Assembly: GCA_934635385.1 (NCBI GenBank) | Contig: CAKTZI010000029.1 | Coordinates: forward strand, 1 to 45,314 | Direction of reading: 5' to 3' | Origin: an uncultured Kiritimatiellota bacterium | GTDB lineage: Bacteria > Verrucomicrobiota > Kiritimatiellia > RFP12 > UBA1067 | Length of the DNA stretch: 45,314 bases | In this document: in pieces, positions 29,900-40,000 of the stretch | Layout of the letters: each line of letters begins with the position of its first letter | How positions within the stretch are numbered: position 1 is the first letter of the stretch | Program-made: the position numbers and the translations under genes | The notes under the pieces: generated by a model | What the model was told of the DNA's origin: nothing | What the model saw: the letters and a program-made list of their open reading frames with translations, nothing else | Databases searched by the model: none

Positions 29900-32419
29900 T
29901 CACTTGTCCGCGATGATCTCGTAGTGGAGGACGCCGCGCGCCGTCGAGGCCGTGAAGACGAGGCGGCCGTGGCGGATCTCCGCCGGCACGGCGGCGAGCC
30001 GCGCGCCGTCCGTGCCGAGCGCGTAGACCGCGTACGCCTCCGGGCGGTCGAGGCGGACGGCGAACGCCGCCTCGCCCTTCTCGACGAGGCACCCCCTGCC
30101 CCACTGGAGCAGCACCTTCCGCGTCTCGTCGGCGTAGACCGTCCCCGCGCCCTGCACGTCCGTCAGGTGCACCGCCAGGAGGCGCGACGCGGACGGGATC
30201 GGCCTCCCGTCCAGCGACGTGACCCACGCCGCCGCCGGCACGCCGCGCACGCGCACGGCGACCGTCCCCGCGTCGATGTCGCCGCCCTCGGAGAAACCGC
30301 CGCCCGTGCGCGGCGAGACGAACCGCATCGAGCCCGTCTTCCGGTCCGTCTCGAGCGTCGCGCCGTCCGCGTCGCCGCGCAGGAACAGGCAGACGGACGC
30401 GCGGTCGCCCGCCTGGCCGAGCGGGTCCGTCGCGCAGTCGAAGTAGCCCGGCGCCTGGTCGGGGTCGTCGCGCAGCCTCTCGCGGCTGTGCGCGTAGTCG
30501 AAGCGCCAGAGCGCGTCCCAGCCGTCCTGCGCCGCGCGCGCCCCCGTGAAGATGCCGCCGAGCGCACGGTACTTGCCGGGGCCCGAGAAGTTCCACTCGC
30601 TGATCGTGTAGGGCTTCGAGGCGTCCTTCGCGTACCCCCTGTTCAGGAGCGGCACGCCGACGCCGCGCAGCGGGTTCTCGTTCGGGCACGACGACGGCAG
30701 CCGCCAGTCCTGTCCGAGGAAGGACGGGTGGTCGACGTAGAAGTGCGAGTCCACGTAGTCGAAGAGCGGCGTCGCGCCCTCCCCCTCGCCGTGGCGCGTG
30801 CCGAAGTTGTCGTTCGTGATCAGCGCCTTCGCGCCGAGCGCGCGGACGAACCGCGTCGCCTTCTCGGTGAACGTGCGCGTCAGGTGGTCGTCGAACTTCC
30901 GGTACTCCTCCGACTGCCGGACGGGCGCGTCGCCCTCGCCGCCGAACGCCTTCCACGCGGCGCGGACGCGCGGGTCGTCCAGGGTGACGCCCCCCTCGTT
31001 GATGAGCGAGATGAACGGCATCCCCGGCTCGTCGGCGTAGGCGCGCCCCGTGTAGGGGTTGACGTGCCACAGGAACGACTCGGCGAACCGGCACCAGTCC
31101 CGGAAGGCCGGCTCGTGGCAGGTGCAGAGCGTCTTGTAGAGACCCATCGGCACGTCGCCGTCCCGGTCCACGCCGATGTCGCGCCACCTGACCTTGCGCG
31201 AGACGTAGAGGTCGGTCGTCACGTAGAGTCCGTTCCTGATCGCCTCGGCGACCAGGAAGTCGAGATTGTCGCGCATGTCGGGCCGGCGCTGCCACTCGTC
31301 GTCGTGGTGGTGGATGCGGATCGTGTTGTAGCCGAGCCGCCGGAGCCGCGTCACCAGCATCGTCGCGTCCGCGTGCGAGGGGTAGTTCGCCATGTTGCAG
31401 ATGTTGACCCCGTAGAACCGCTGGCGGACGCCCGGGCGCCCCTCGAAGGCGAAGTCGCCGCCTTGCGCCTTGAGCCAGCCGTACTTGCCCGCCGGCGCGT
31501 CGGCGAGTCCCATCCCGGAGAAGTCGAGCGCGCTGCCCGGCAGGATGTCCTTCCGGTTCTCCAGCCGAGCCCAGGCTGGGCCTTCCGAGATGACGAGCTT
31601 CTCGCGCGGACGCACCGCGAAGCCGCCCGTCACGGAGACGCGCACGCGGAACGCGGCCGCCTCGCCCGCCGCGTAGGCGCGCGGGCCAAGGAAGGATCCG
31701 AAGCGCGTGAAGAACGTGCGCCCGTCCCACTTCCGGCCGTCCTCCGCCTTGTAGGGGACAGGCCCCTCCCATTCGAGGACGAGCGTGCGCCCGCCCGCGA
31801 CCGGGTACGCGAAGCGCCGCGCGCGCCCGCCGCCGAAGCCGCCCGCGCCGTCGATCTCGGACGGGAAGATCCGCTCCCGTTCGTCCGCCGTCCAGGCGCG
31901 CCCGACGGCGTCGTCCGCCGCGTGCTGGACGACGAGGCCCAGGCACTCCAGGTCCGTCGGCTCGCGGCAGGTCGCCGTCCACGTGCAGGCGAGCGCGCCG
32001 TCGGGCTGGAGGCTTGCGTCGAACGCGGCGTCGAAGCGGGGCTTCCCGCCGGCGCGGAGCTGCCAGCGGCGGCTCAGGCCCGCACTGTCGAAGTCGCCCG
32101 ACGTCCCCAGGACGCCCGCCCAGCCCGGGGCGAATGCGTCGAGGCCGATCTTGAACGAGCCGCCGGACAGCCGTCCGCTCTCGTCGACGCGGATCTCCAG
32201 CGGCTTCGGCAGGTCTGCCGCGCACGCGGCGGCGGACGCCAGCGGCAGGGCCAGGGCGGCGCACAGGACGCCCGCCAGCCGCGCGTAGAGGCCCGCTGGA
32301 GCGTTAGTTAAAAGATGGGGGGGGGGGGTACTAGAACCGCGCGCAAGCGCGCCTACGCGGCTCCTGCCGCGCTTCACGAGAGCCTTACGCCCCACGTTCT
32401 CGAATTCCAATTTCTTCAT
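29900..32419 (-). CDS. secreted TIM-barrel glycosidase (GH5/GH39-like) with poly-C leader
   Basis: The 839-residue protein starts at 32419, ten bases after a TATCAT -10 box. The first 40 residues (MKKLEFENVGRKALV...) precede the signal peptide (GLYARLAGVLCAALALPLASAA, about 41-62). No in-frame start exists between the two, so the leader with its 12-C tract (TPPP, 31-34) must be translated. A beta-rich N-domain (about 70-330) precedes the barrel: FYGVNICNMANYPSHAD, LGYNTIRIHHHDDEW, ISLINEGG (Glu475, probable acid/base) and TISEWNFSGPGKY (Glu608, probable nucleophile). The C-terminal 200 residues are beta-rich. The pattern is that of clan GH-A; the substrate is unknown. The promoter and start lie inside the end of the regulator gene. 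Confidence 0.72.
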   Translation of the reverse strand: MKKLEFENVGRKALVKRGRSRVGALARGSSTPPPHLLTNAPAGLYARLAGVLCAALALPLASAAACAADLPKPLEIRVDESGRLSGGSFKIGLDAFAPGWAGVLGTSGDFDSAGLSRRWQLRAGGKPRFDAAFDASLQPDGALACTWTATCREPTDLECLGLVVQHAADDAVGRAWTADERERIFPSEIDGAGGFGGGRARRFAYPVAGGRTLVLEWEGPVPYKAEDGRKWDGRTFFTRFGSFLGPRAYAAGEAAAFRVRVSVTGGFAVRPREKLVISEGPAWARLENRKDILPGSALDFSGMGLADAPAGKYGWLKAQGGDFAFEGRPGVRQRFYGVNICNMANYPSHADATMLVTRLRRLGYNTIRIHHHDDEWQRRPDMRDNLDFLVAEAIRNGLYVTTDLYVSRKVRWRDIGVDRDGDVPMGLYKTLCTCHEPAFRDWCRFAESFLWHVNPYTGRAYADEPGMPFISLINEGGVTLDDPRVRAAWKAFGGEGDAPVRQSEEYRKFDDHLTRTFTEKATRFVRALGAKALITNDNFGTRHGEGEGATPLFDYVDSHFYVDHPSFLGQDWRLPSSCPNENPLRGVGVPLLNRGYAKDASKPYTISEWNFSGPGKYRALGGIFTGARAAQDGWDALWRFDYAHSRERLRDDPDQAPGYFDCATDPLGQAGDRASVCLFLRGDADGATLETDRKTGSMRFVSPRTGGGFSEGGDIDAGTVAVRVRGVPAAAWVTSLDGRPIPSASRLLAVHLTDVQGAGTVYADETRKVLLQWGRGCLVEKGEAAFAVRLDRPEAYAVYALGTDGARLAAVPAEIRHGRLVFTASTARGVLHYEIIADK
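32317..32328 (-). repeat. 12-C homopolymer tract in coding sequence
   Basis: The run encodes Thr-Pro-Pro-Pro within the leader of the glycosidase. With 12 C the frame reaches the signal peptide; a change not divisible by three closes it. Confidence 0.7.
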
Positions 32420-32460
32420 CGTGATGCGTATGATACCAAATCCCGCCGCGTCGCACAATA
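32329..32460 (-). repeat. promoter plus poly-C leader repeat, copy 2
   Basis: This is the counterpart of 19659-19790: the same -10 region, start codon and first 21 codons, then the homopolymer. Confidence 0.75.
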
Positions 32461-33695
32461 CAGCCAATCATCGCACGCCACTGCGAGAGCGTCTGCCCCG
32501 TCAGCGCCTTGAACACGCGGCGCAGGTCGATCATGGACGCGAACCCGCTGTAGCAGTACAGCGACGCGCGGTCGCAGTCGCCGCGCCGCACCAGCTCCTT
32601 CACCAGCTCGACGCGCCGACTGCGGATCTCGTCCAGGATCGTGTGCCCCGTGCATTCGCGAAACCGCTGGTCGGCATACGAACGCCGACATCCCATGACC
32701 GCGACGACATCCGGCGGCGTGATGCGGTCGGACGCGTGCAGGCGAATGAACTCCAGCGCACGCGCGACACGTCCGTCGCACACGACCAGACGGCGCGTCG
32801 AGGCGCGGCGCACGACCTGCGAAACGCCGAACGTCACCGCCCGCCCCTTCGGCAGCCGCTCGCCGGAGACCAGCCGATCCAGCTGACGCGCGGACAGGTA
32901 GCCGCACGCCTCGAAATCCTGTTCGACGCTCGTCAGCGTCGGATCGCCGCTTTCGCAGATGTCGCGACGGTTGTCAACGCCCATCAGCACGACTTCGTCC
33001 GGGATGCCGACGTCCGCCGCGAGGCAGGCGTTGCGGACGCGCTCGGCCTCCGCATCGTTCGCGGCAAACACGCCGCAGGGCTTCGGCAGGCCTTTCAGCC
33101 ATGCCGCGAGCGCACAGGTGCGCCGCTCGCCGGATTCCGGCGCGGAGAAGCTGCTGAACGCCGCGCCGCTGACTCGCACCCGCCGCGCAAACGCTTCGCC
33201 GCGCGCACGGCTCCAGGACCAGCCAGGATCCGTGAACGGCACGTAGGCAAAGGACGCGACGCCTTGCCGGGCAAGCTCGCCGAACGCCGCCTCCGACAGG
33301 GCGTCCGCATCGCTCGCCACACACGCGGTCGCCGGGGCGCGGCCACGCATCTCGTCCGGCGAACAGTCGCTGAAGACAATCGGAATCCGGCTGCGGCCGA
33401 AGATGTCCGGCACGTGCACGGACAGCAGGCCGGCATCCACGATCAGCCCGATCGGACGCCACAGCTTCAGCATCCCCCGGACGTCCAGCGGCTCGTTCGT
33501 GCCGTCCTGCACGAGAACGCCGTCAGCCGTCCGATAGTCGAGGCGGCGCAGCGTCCACCCCGCCTTGTCGGCATAGCGCTTGACGCCCTGCATGAGCCGC
33601 ACGGACGAGTCCTCGGCCGTCAACCGCAGGACCAGCACGCACGGGCTGCCATCTGTCCGATCGTGCCTTATGCCGTAGGATACTTTCCGCTTCAT
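32385..33695 (-). CDS. XylR-type transcription regulator (LacI-like sensor plus AraC HTH)
   Basis: The 436-residue protein has a periplasmic-binding-protein-like sensor (about 17-285): SSVRLMQGVKRYADKAGW, LIVDAGLLSVHVPD, IPIVFSDCSPDE, CGVFAANDAEAERVRNACL and EVVLMGVDNRRDICESGDPTLTSVEQDF. Two helix-turn-helices of the AraC type follow (about 300-415: ITPPDVVAVMGCRRSYADQRFRE and YSGFASMIDLRRVFKALTGQTLSQWR). Such XylR-like proteins sense a sugar and activate nearby catabolic genes. The natural end should be near WRAMIG; here the frame runs on for about 26 residues through the promoter and start of the glycosidase gene. Its own promoter is TTTGGTATAAT, 7 nt before the ATG. It probably regulates the surrounding minus-strand genes. 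Confidence 0.85.
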   Translation of the reverse strand: MKRKVSYGIRHDRTDGSPCVLVLRLTAEDSSVRLMQGVKRYADKAGWTLRRLDYRTADGVLVQDGTNEPLDVRGMLKLWRPIGLIVDAGLLSVHVPDIFGRSRIPIVFSDCSPDEMRGRAPATACVASDADALSEAAFGELARQGVASFAYVPFTDPGWSWSRARGEAFARRVRVSGAAFSSFSAPESGERRTCALAAWLKGLPKPCGVFAANDAEAERVRNACLAADVGIPDEVVLMGVDNRRDICESGDPTLTSVEQDFEACGYLSARQLDRLVSGERLPKGRAVTFGVSQVVRRASTRRLVVCDGRVARALEFIRLHASDRITPPDVVAVMGCRRSYADQRFRECTGHTILDEIRSRRVELVKELVRRGDCDRASLYCYSGFASMIDLRRVFKALTGQTLSQWRAMIGCIVRRGGIWYHTHHDEEIGIRERGA

Positions 33696-36600
33696 GCCGC
33701 TTATTATACCAAAGTCTGCGCTCGATCTCTTCCGCCCAGATGTCGTAGCCGGACGGGTTCGGGTGCAGGCGATCCCAGAAGAGCGCGGCGTTCAGCTGAC
33801 CCGCAGCATCCAGAAACCGTGCGCCGATGTCATGAAAGAAGATGTGCTGCCCGTCCGCCAGGCTTTGCAGCAGGCGGTTGTACGCGGAGATGCGGTTCGG
33901 CCAGAGGCGCGGCGTCTCCTTCCCGCCGACGTCGCGCGGCAGGACGGCCAGCAGGTGCAGCCGCGCGCCCGGCTGCTTGATCCGAATCAACGCGACGAGC
34001 TTCCGGACGGCGGACAGCACGTCCTCCGGCGCGGCGTTGCCGCCGCCGAGGTCGTTCGTGCCGATCAGCATGAGAATGTCGCGCGCACGATAGCCGTCCA
34101 GCTCGCCCCAGAGGCAGCGCCAGACGAGATTGCCGACCGTGTCGCCGTTGTAGCCGAGCGTCAAGACCGTCCGGGACGTCCGCAGACGTTCCAGCGCGGG
34201 CTGTCCGTCCCAGCCCTGCGTGATGGAGTCGCCCAGCAGCGCCAGATCGACTTCGCCGCCACGCAGCGCCGCAATTTCGCGCGCCTTCTCGTCACGCCGC
34301 GCCCACCACCAGGCGTCGTCTTTCGGGAAGACGCGCAACGTGCGGCACTCCGTCGCCCCTGCCTCGAAGATGACGTCTTCCGTATACGGCCCGCGCACGA
34401 ACAGCGGCTCCTCGCCGTCCGGGCGCGCCTCGCCGTCGAACCAGATGTTCGACACCGCACACCCAACCGGACGCGCCGGCGTCTGCTCGGTCGCCGGAGT
34501 CCCGTTGACCGTCACGCCCGCAAACCGCACGTTCCGCGTCATGCGCGACACGTCGCCGCCCTTCACGAAGAACCGCAGCGGAATCGACGTCCCCTCGAAC
34601 GCGACGTCCGCGACCTCCACGTGGGCGATGCGGCCCGGCTTGTCGGACTGCGTGTAGACGTTGACCACGGGCTGGATGCGCATCGTGGCCTCGGTTCGCC
34701 CATGCTCGTCCGTGCGGACGCGCACGTTCCGGAACACGACGTTCGAGATCGCCATGTCGTCGCCCGGCTCAATCAGCATCAGCGGACGCACATAGCGGAC
34801 GACGTCATTGTACTCAAACGTGAAGTCGGAAATGTGCGCGGCGCGCGACTCGTGTCCGAGACAGACGATGCGCGCGAAGTCGCACCAGAAGACGGAGTTG
34901 CGCACGGTGAGGCGTTCGCAGTTCCCGTTTTCGCGCGTGATGCCCTTGACCGCCACGCAGTCGTCCTGCGTGCGGAAGAAGCAGTCGTCAATCAGGAGGT
35001 CGCGCGTGTTGGACGGGTCGATGCCATCGTCGTTCGCACACCGCGAGCCGCAGATCTTGACGTTGCGCAGCGTCACGCCGTCGCACCCTTCCGGGTACAC
35101 CGTCCAGTGGTAGGAGCCGAGCAGCGTCAGATCCTCCAGCGTGACGTTCCGGCACTTGTACAGGTCGACAAAGGCGTATTGCGGTCCCTTGTTCCCGCGC
35201 GTCGACTCGAAGACGGACGCATCCAGGACGCCCCGCCCGCACAGGCGGATGTCCGAGCCTTCCGCGCGCACGGCCGCCTGCAGGACGGCGCCCGCCGCGA
35301 GATAGAGCGTCTCGCCCGTGCCGAGGCGCACGACGTCCCCCGGCACGCGGTGCAGCCCCGCGCCGAAATACCTGACCTTCGGGTCGTCCTTCGCCGGCAC
35401 GTTCCGCGCGGGCGGATTCGCGAACACGAACAGCGGGCCGACGCGCCGCTCGTTCGGCTCGACGGTGAACTTGCACGGACGCAGCACCGTGACCGCCAGC
35501 TTCGACCGGCCACGCCGCGTCAGGCGGACAGGCGCCGATTTCGGCTGGATCAGAACATTCGAGAGGTCGCGCCCGTCGCGCGCCTCGATGACGAGTTCCA
35601 TTCCGTCCTTCGCGTCCAGGTTCACGAACGCATACTCGTCGCGCGGATAGGCCACCGAATTGTAGCGGGCGAACGCACGGTAGACGAAGGCGTCGCGTCC
35701 GTCGGCGGAAACCGCCCACAGGCCGCTCCGCAGGCTCTCTAGTCCATACGGCGCGCCGTTCGTCACGGCCTGATCCCCGTCCACGCCCGGCACGCCGCGC
35801 GCCCCGTAGTCCGCACCGGCACCGAACAGGCGATAGTCTTTTCGGTAGGCATTCGTGAAGTCGGGCTTGCGAAAGACGCCGCGCCGCTCCAGCCCCGTCT
35901 CCTGCTGAAACCGCCGGAACGATTTCTCGCCCGCCGCGAACAGCCGAGGATCGCCAGTCTTGCCCGTCCAGCGGCAGATGCGGTTCGCCACCCCGTCCCA
36001 ATCGGACGGCAGCCAATAGAGGTTGCCGTCCAGCCGCGATTCCGACGCGCCGGACAGGCGAATCGCGTCCGCCGTGCAGCGGTAGAAGATGTTGCTTGTG
36101 ACGGACGCCGCGCCCGCCAGGACGAGATGCGTGCCGCACGCGGACGCGGCCTTCTCACGTCCCCAGCCGAGGCCCGCCTCGACGCACGTGTTGTGCGCGA
36201 AGCGGACATTCCGGGCGTTCTTGCCGCAGGCGAACGACACGCCGCACTTCCAGACGACGTTGTCCGTCAGCGCAATGTCCGAGGCGTCCTTGACCGCCAG
36301 CGCCGCGTCGCGCGCCTGCCAGATGCGGTTGCGTTCCGCGCGGCACGCCGTGGCGTTCGCCCCGAACACGATCCCGGACACGACGTAGGAAATGTCGCAG
36401 CTGCGCACGGTCACGCGCGCGACGTCCGCGCCGCTGATCGCCGCCGCGCCGCCGTAGCGGAGGCTCAGCCCCTCGTACACGACGTCATGGCATCCCGTCT
36501 GGTCGATGATGGGACGCGCCACGACGAGTTCCGCCGCACCGAGGTAGTCGAACGGATTGCACCAGCTCCGCAGGACGACGCGACGTCGCGCCGCATCGTA

Positions 36601-37071
36601 CCAGAACGTCAGGTGCCGGTTGAGGGCGGACTCCTGTGCGACGGCGCGGGCGATGTTGTCTTCGGACGCGCCCTCCTGAATGAGGCCCATCGCCGTGCCG
36701 AACACGCCGCGCACCTCCGACGCCAAGTCAGCCGCACACGTCGGCCGGGTCTGCCACAGTTCCCACCATCCGTCGTGGTTGGCGGAAATCCATCCGGCCT
36801 TGTCCGCCACGCGCACACTGCACGACAGCTGCGGCTTCGCGCCTTCGCCGAAGAAGGAATAGCGGACAGGCGCGCCCGGACGCCCCGAACGCGGCTTCAG
36901 CGTGCCGCGCCAGACGCCGCCGCGCCGGAACAGCACCGCGTCGCCCGACCGGACGTCCCAGGCGTTCACCTCGTCCAGCGTCGTCTCCGGCTCGACGCGC
37001 CATGTCCGCGCGTCCGCCGACAGCAGCAGACCAAGGCAAACCCCCACAAGTGCAAAACGCATGACCGACAT
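33523..37071 (-). CDS. secreted beta-helix / GH28-49-like / SGNH esterase fusion
   Basis: The start at 37071 follows GGGAGG with 6-nt spacing and gives a signal peptide (MSVMRFALVGVCLGLLLSADA); the product is 1182 residues. Residues about 20-500 form a right-handed beta-helix (RSGDAVLFRRGGVWRGTL; ISYVVSGIVFGANATACRAE). Residues about 540-910 look like GH28/GH49-type polygalacturonase or dextranase helices, with an Ig-like lead-in and Asp pairs NDDGIDP (about 680) and QDDCVAVK (about 702). Residues about 930-1125 are an SGNH/GDSL hydrolase: LLGDSITQGW (Ser949), LMLIGTNDLGGG and WDRLHPNPSGYDIW. An enzyme that both de-esterifies and cuts a glycan is suggested. The last about 55 residues, after EEIERRL, are read-through into the XylR promoter and gene, so a stop codon appears to be lost. 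Confidence 0.75.
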   Translation of the reverse strand: MSVMRFALVGVCLGLLLSADARTWRVEPETTLDEVNAWDVRSGDAVLFRRGGVWRGTLKPRSGRPGAPVRYSFFGEGAKPQLSCSVRVADKAGWISANHDGWWELWQTRPTCAADLASEVRGVFGTAMGLIQEGASEDNIARAVAQESALNRHLTFWYDAARRRVVLRSWCNPFDYLGAAELVVARPIIDQTGCHDVVYEGLSLRYGGAAAISGADVARVTVRSCDISYVVSGIVFGANATACRAERNRIWQARDAALAVKDASDIALTDNVVWKCGVSFACGKNARNVRFAHNTCVEAGLGWGREKAASACGTHLVLAGAASVTSNIFYRCTADAIRLSGASESRLDGNLYWLPSDWDGVANRICRWTGKTGDPRLFAAGEKSFRRFQQETGLERRGVFRKPDFTNAYRKDYRLFGAGADYGARGVPGVDGDQAVTNGAPYGLESLRSGLWAVSADGRDAFVYRAFARYNSVAYPRDEYAFVNLDAKDGMELVIEARDGRDLSNVLIQPKSAPVRLTRRGRSKLAVTVLRPCKFTVEPNERRVGPLFVFANPPARNVPAKDDPKVRYFGAGLHRVPGDVVRLGTGETLYLAAGAVLQAAVRAEGSDIRLCGRGVLDASVFESTRGNKGPQYAFVDLYKCRNVTLEDLTLLGSYHWTVYPEGCDGVTLRNVKICGSRCANDDGIDPSNTRDLLIDDCFFRTQDDCVAVKGITRENGNCERLTVRNSVFWCDFARIVCLGHESRAAHISDFTFEYNDVVRYVRPLMLIEPGDDMAISNVVFRNVRVRTDEHGRTEATMRIQPVVNVYTQSDKPGRIAHVEVADVAFEGTSIPLRFFVKGGDVSRMTRNVRFAGVTVNGTPATEQTPARPVGCAVSNIWFDGEARPDGEEPLFVRGPYTEDVIFEAGATECRTLRVFPKDDAWWWARRDEKAREIAALRGGEVDLALLGDSITQGWDGQPALERLRTSRTVLTLGYNGDTVGNLVWRCLWGELDGYRARDILMLIGTNDLGGGNAAPEDVLSAVRKLVALIRIKQPGARLHLLAVLPRDVGGKETPRLWPNRISAYNRLLQSLADGQHIFFHDIGARFLDAAGQLNAALFWDRLHPNPSGYDIWAEEIERRLWYNKRHEAESILRHKARSDRWQPVRAGPAVDGRGLVRAAHAGRQALCRQGGVDAAPPRLSDG
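33703..33711 (-). promoter_or_regulatory. leaderless promoter of the XylR-type gene
   Basis: On the minus strand TTTGGTATAAT is followed by 7 nt and ATG. The element lies inside the 3' coding end of the upstream beta-helix/SGNH gene. Confidence 0.6.
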
Positions 37072-37088
37072 TTCGTCCTCCCTTGACC

Positions 37089-40000
37089 TTACCGAATGAT
37101 GATGGCCAGCCCCAAGCCCCGTCCCCGCAAGACCAGCTTGATGTCCCCGTCGGTCTGGCCCTCGAACGTCTTGCCGTTCTTCACCTCCAGGCGCACGTGA
37201 TCGCCGGACGAGTTCGCCAACGTGCCGCGTCCGGCCAGCTCGCCAATCGTGCCCGACAGGCCGTTCAGATCCAACACCGCGCCCACCGCGAACGAGATCC
37301 GCAAACTGGGATCGAACGGCACCGTGCCGTGGATGACCGCGCCTTTCCACTTCTTCGCGAGAGAATCCTCGACCATCTCCCGTTCGGTCGCGCTCAGAAT
37401 GCGGTCAAAGGACAGCATTTCGGCGATGTCGCCGTCGAAACTGCGCGAGGCGATGTCGTTCTCGGCATAGTAGCCGCCAATGGACGGCGTGAACGTGGCC
37501 ACGCTGTTGCCGTTGTCGACGGCATGCTCGAACGTCAAGACCTGCGTCACGTCCGTGATCGGCGGTTCGCCGTTCAGGTTGTGATCCGCATCAAAGCGCA
37601 CACCGTCGATGCGGATGTAGTCGCCCTGCGCGAACGTGCTTCCACTTGACCGCCAAGCCCAAGTGGCCGTGTGCGTCCACGACTCGTAGCGCTGTCCGCA
37701 ATCCTCCCAGTCCTTGCCGAAGAGGCCTCCCGCGTCAATGTAGGTATGCGGCACGTCGACGACAAACACCGTGCGGTTGACGGATGCCGCCGTCGCGACA
37801 AGCCGCTGGTTCGCGGTGCCGACAAACGAGACGACATCCTTCCCCGCAAGCGTCCGCGTGCGCGTAGGCCCCGGCAGATCGTGCGCCGTCGTGAACACCG
37901 TGCCGTCTTTCCCGCGCGAGACCCAACGCGTCACCGTCCCGTTCTCGACGGTCAGCGTGTCCGCACGCGCGGCGTCCAGCCACCACGACAGGCCATCGCC
38001 CGCCAAGGGGTTGAAGAACCGCACCGTGCCCGCCTCGATCGCCAGTCCCGCGAGCGCGGCACTCCCGACCATCAGCGAACCCGCACCACGCTTGACGACC
38101 GTCAACGCACCTTCGCCGCTTTCGATTGTCCCCGCCACATCGCCGTCCGCTTCGACCGTGAACGAGACGACCGCCGCGCGTCCGGCCAGCGCCGTGATCT
38201 TCGCGCCGACGGGCAGGACGAGCCGTCCGAGATCGTTGGAGACGCCGCCCAGAACCAGCGTCGATCCCGCCGCCAGCCTCGTTTCGCCGAACGCGACGGC
38301 GTTCGAGAAGACAAGCGTCGAACCTTGGACTTCCAGCGTTCCCGTGCCCGTAAAGACGTTGTCCGCCTCGTAGATGCCGCAATTCTCGAACGACAGCGTG
38401 CCACCACGCCACGTCCGCACGTCGCCCCGACCCAACGTGCCCGCCCCGCAGACATGGACGATCGCGTTCGTGTGGATTTCGGTCGCGCCCGTATAGGTGT
38501 TGGCGGCGTTCAGCCAGAACTGTCCCGTGAACGGAAAGACCAGGGAGCCGTTGCCGTCAATGGGCTGGTTGAACACCGCCCCGCTCCATTTGGTGTCTCC
38601 CATGAACTGCACCTCGTTCTCGATCGTCACGGGCCCGTTGAACGGAACCCAGCTGCTGCCTTGCGAGAGGAACGTGACCATTTTCGCCGGGTCTCCAGCG
38701 GTTGGGTTCGTTTCGGGACTCGTCCGTCCCCAGACGCCCGGCCCCGTGAAATGCATGTGCCCGTCAAACTTTGTGCCGAACGCGCCCAGCAGCCACAGGC
38801 AGGCGCCGTATTCGGAATTGCCACGCACGTAGACATCCTGGCCGGCGGGCAGGATGTTGGCGGCAGCTTCGCCGTACAGGACAAGCGAACAGTCTTCGAC
38901 GAATGTCGCACCCTTCCAGTTCACGTTCGTGCTGTTCAGCCGAAAGAGCGTCTTCCGCGATTCGCTGCCCGCACGGCCGGCGAACGTCAGGCCACCGGCG
39001 CTCGTCAACTTGGTGTCGCCGAAGTTCACGTACATTTCCTTGTCGGCCGCCGTCGCCCAGACGACGCCCTCCGCGCCGAAATCGATTTCGCCGCCTGTCG
39101 TCGCCGAAACTGGCTGATGATAGTCCGACGCCGACGGACACCGAACAATGACGCCGCCGGGATTCGTTCCGTCCCCGACCGTCAGCGTAACGCCGTCGGA
39201 CATTTCAAGCGACCCGCCGTCGATCGTCAGCGAGCGGACGCTCTGGCTTTCCGTCAGCGTCGTGGCCGTCGTTAGGTACGCATTCGCCGTCTCGCCGCCC
39301 ACCAAGCCATCCTCAAACGTCACAGGCACAAGCCCGCGTCCCGTCGCGTAGGACAAGAAGCTGAATTCATTCTGTGCGGAGGTCGAGACGCTTCCGCCGA
39401 CGACGGTCGCCGGAAGCTGCTCGCCGTCCGCGAAACCGTTCGCCTCAAACCGCACGCTGTCGCCCAGCGCATTCAGCCCTGCGGGCGTCCGCAGCGCCAG
39501 CGTGCCGCCCTGCGCCGATCGCGCGAGCGAGCCGAGGCGCAGCGTGACCGACGACCCTTCCGCCTCGATGTTCGCGTCGCCGCCGTAGACAAGCGTGCCC
39601 TCGCGCGCCAGGTCGGCCGTGCCCGTGCCGCCCGCCGGACGGTACGTCAGCCGCGCGGTCGCGAGTTCCAGGTCGCCGTTCGTGAGGAACAGACCGCTGC
39701 TCTCCGTAAACTCGCGCACGCCGTCCGTCACGCGCATCGCCGTCTCCGACGCGGACGCGACACTTGCCGTCGAGACGGATTCCGTCGCGCCGCCGTAGAA
39801 CGTCTGCGTCAGCGTCGCCTCGGTCAGTGCCGGCACACCGTTCGCTTTCATCCACTGGAGGACGCGGCGCGTCAGGTCGATCCACGCCGCGCGGCCACCC
39901 GCCTTGCTCCACGACAGGTGGCTGATGAAGACGAGCGGACGGCAAACGGCTTGCGCTTTCTGGATCTGCGCGATGACCTCCTCGTAGGTTGCCCCCTCGT

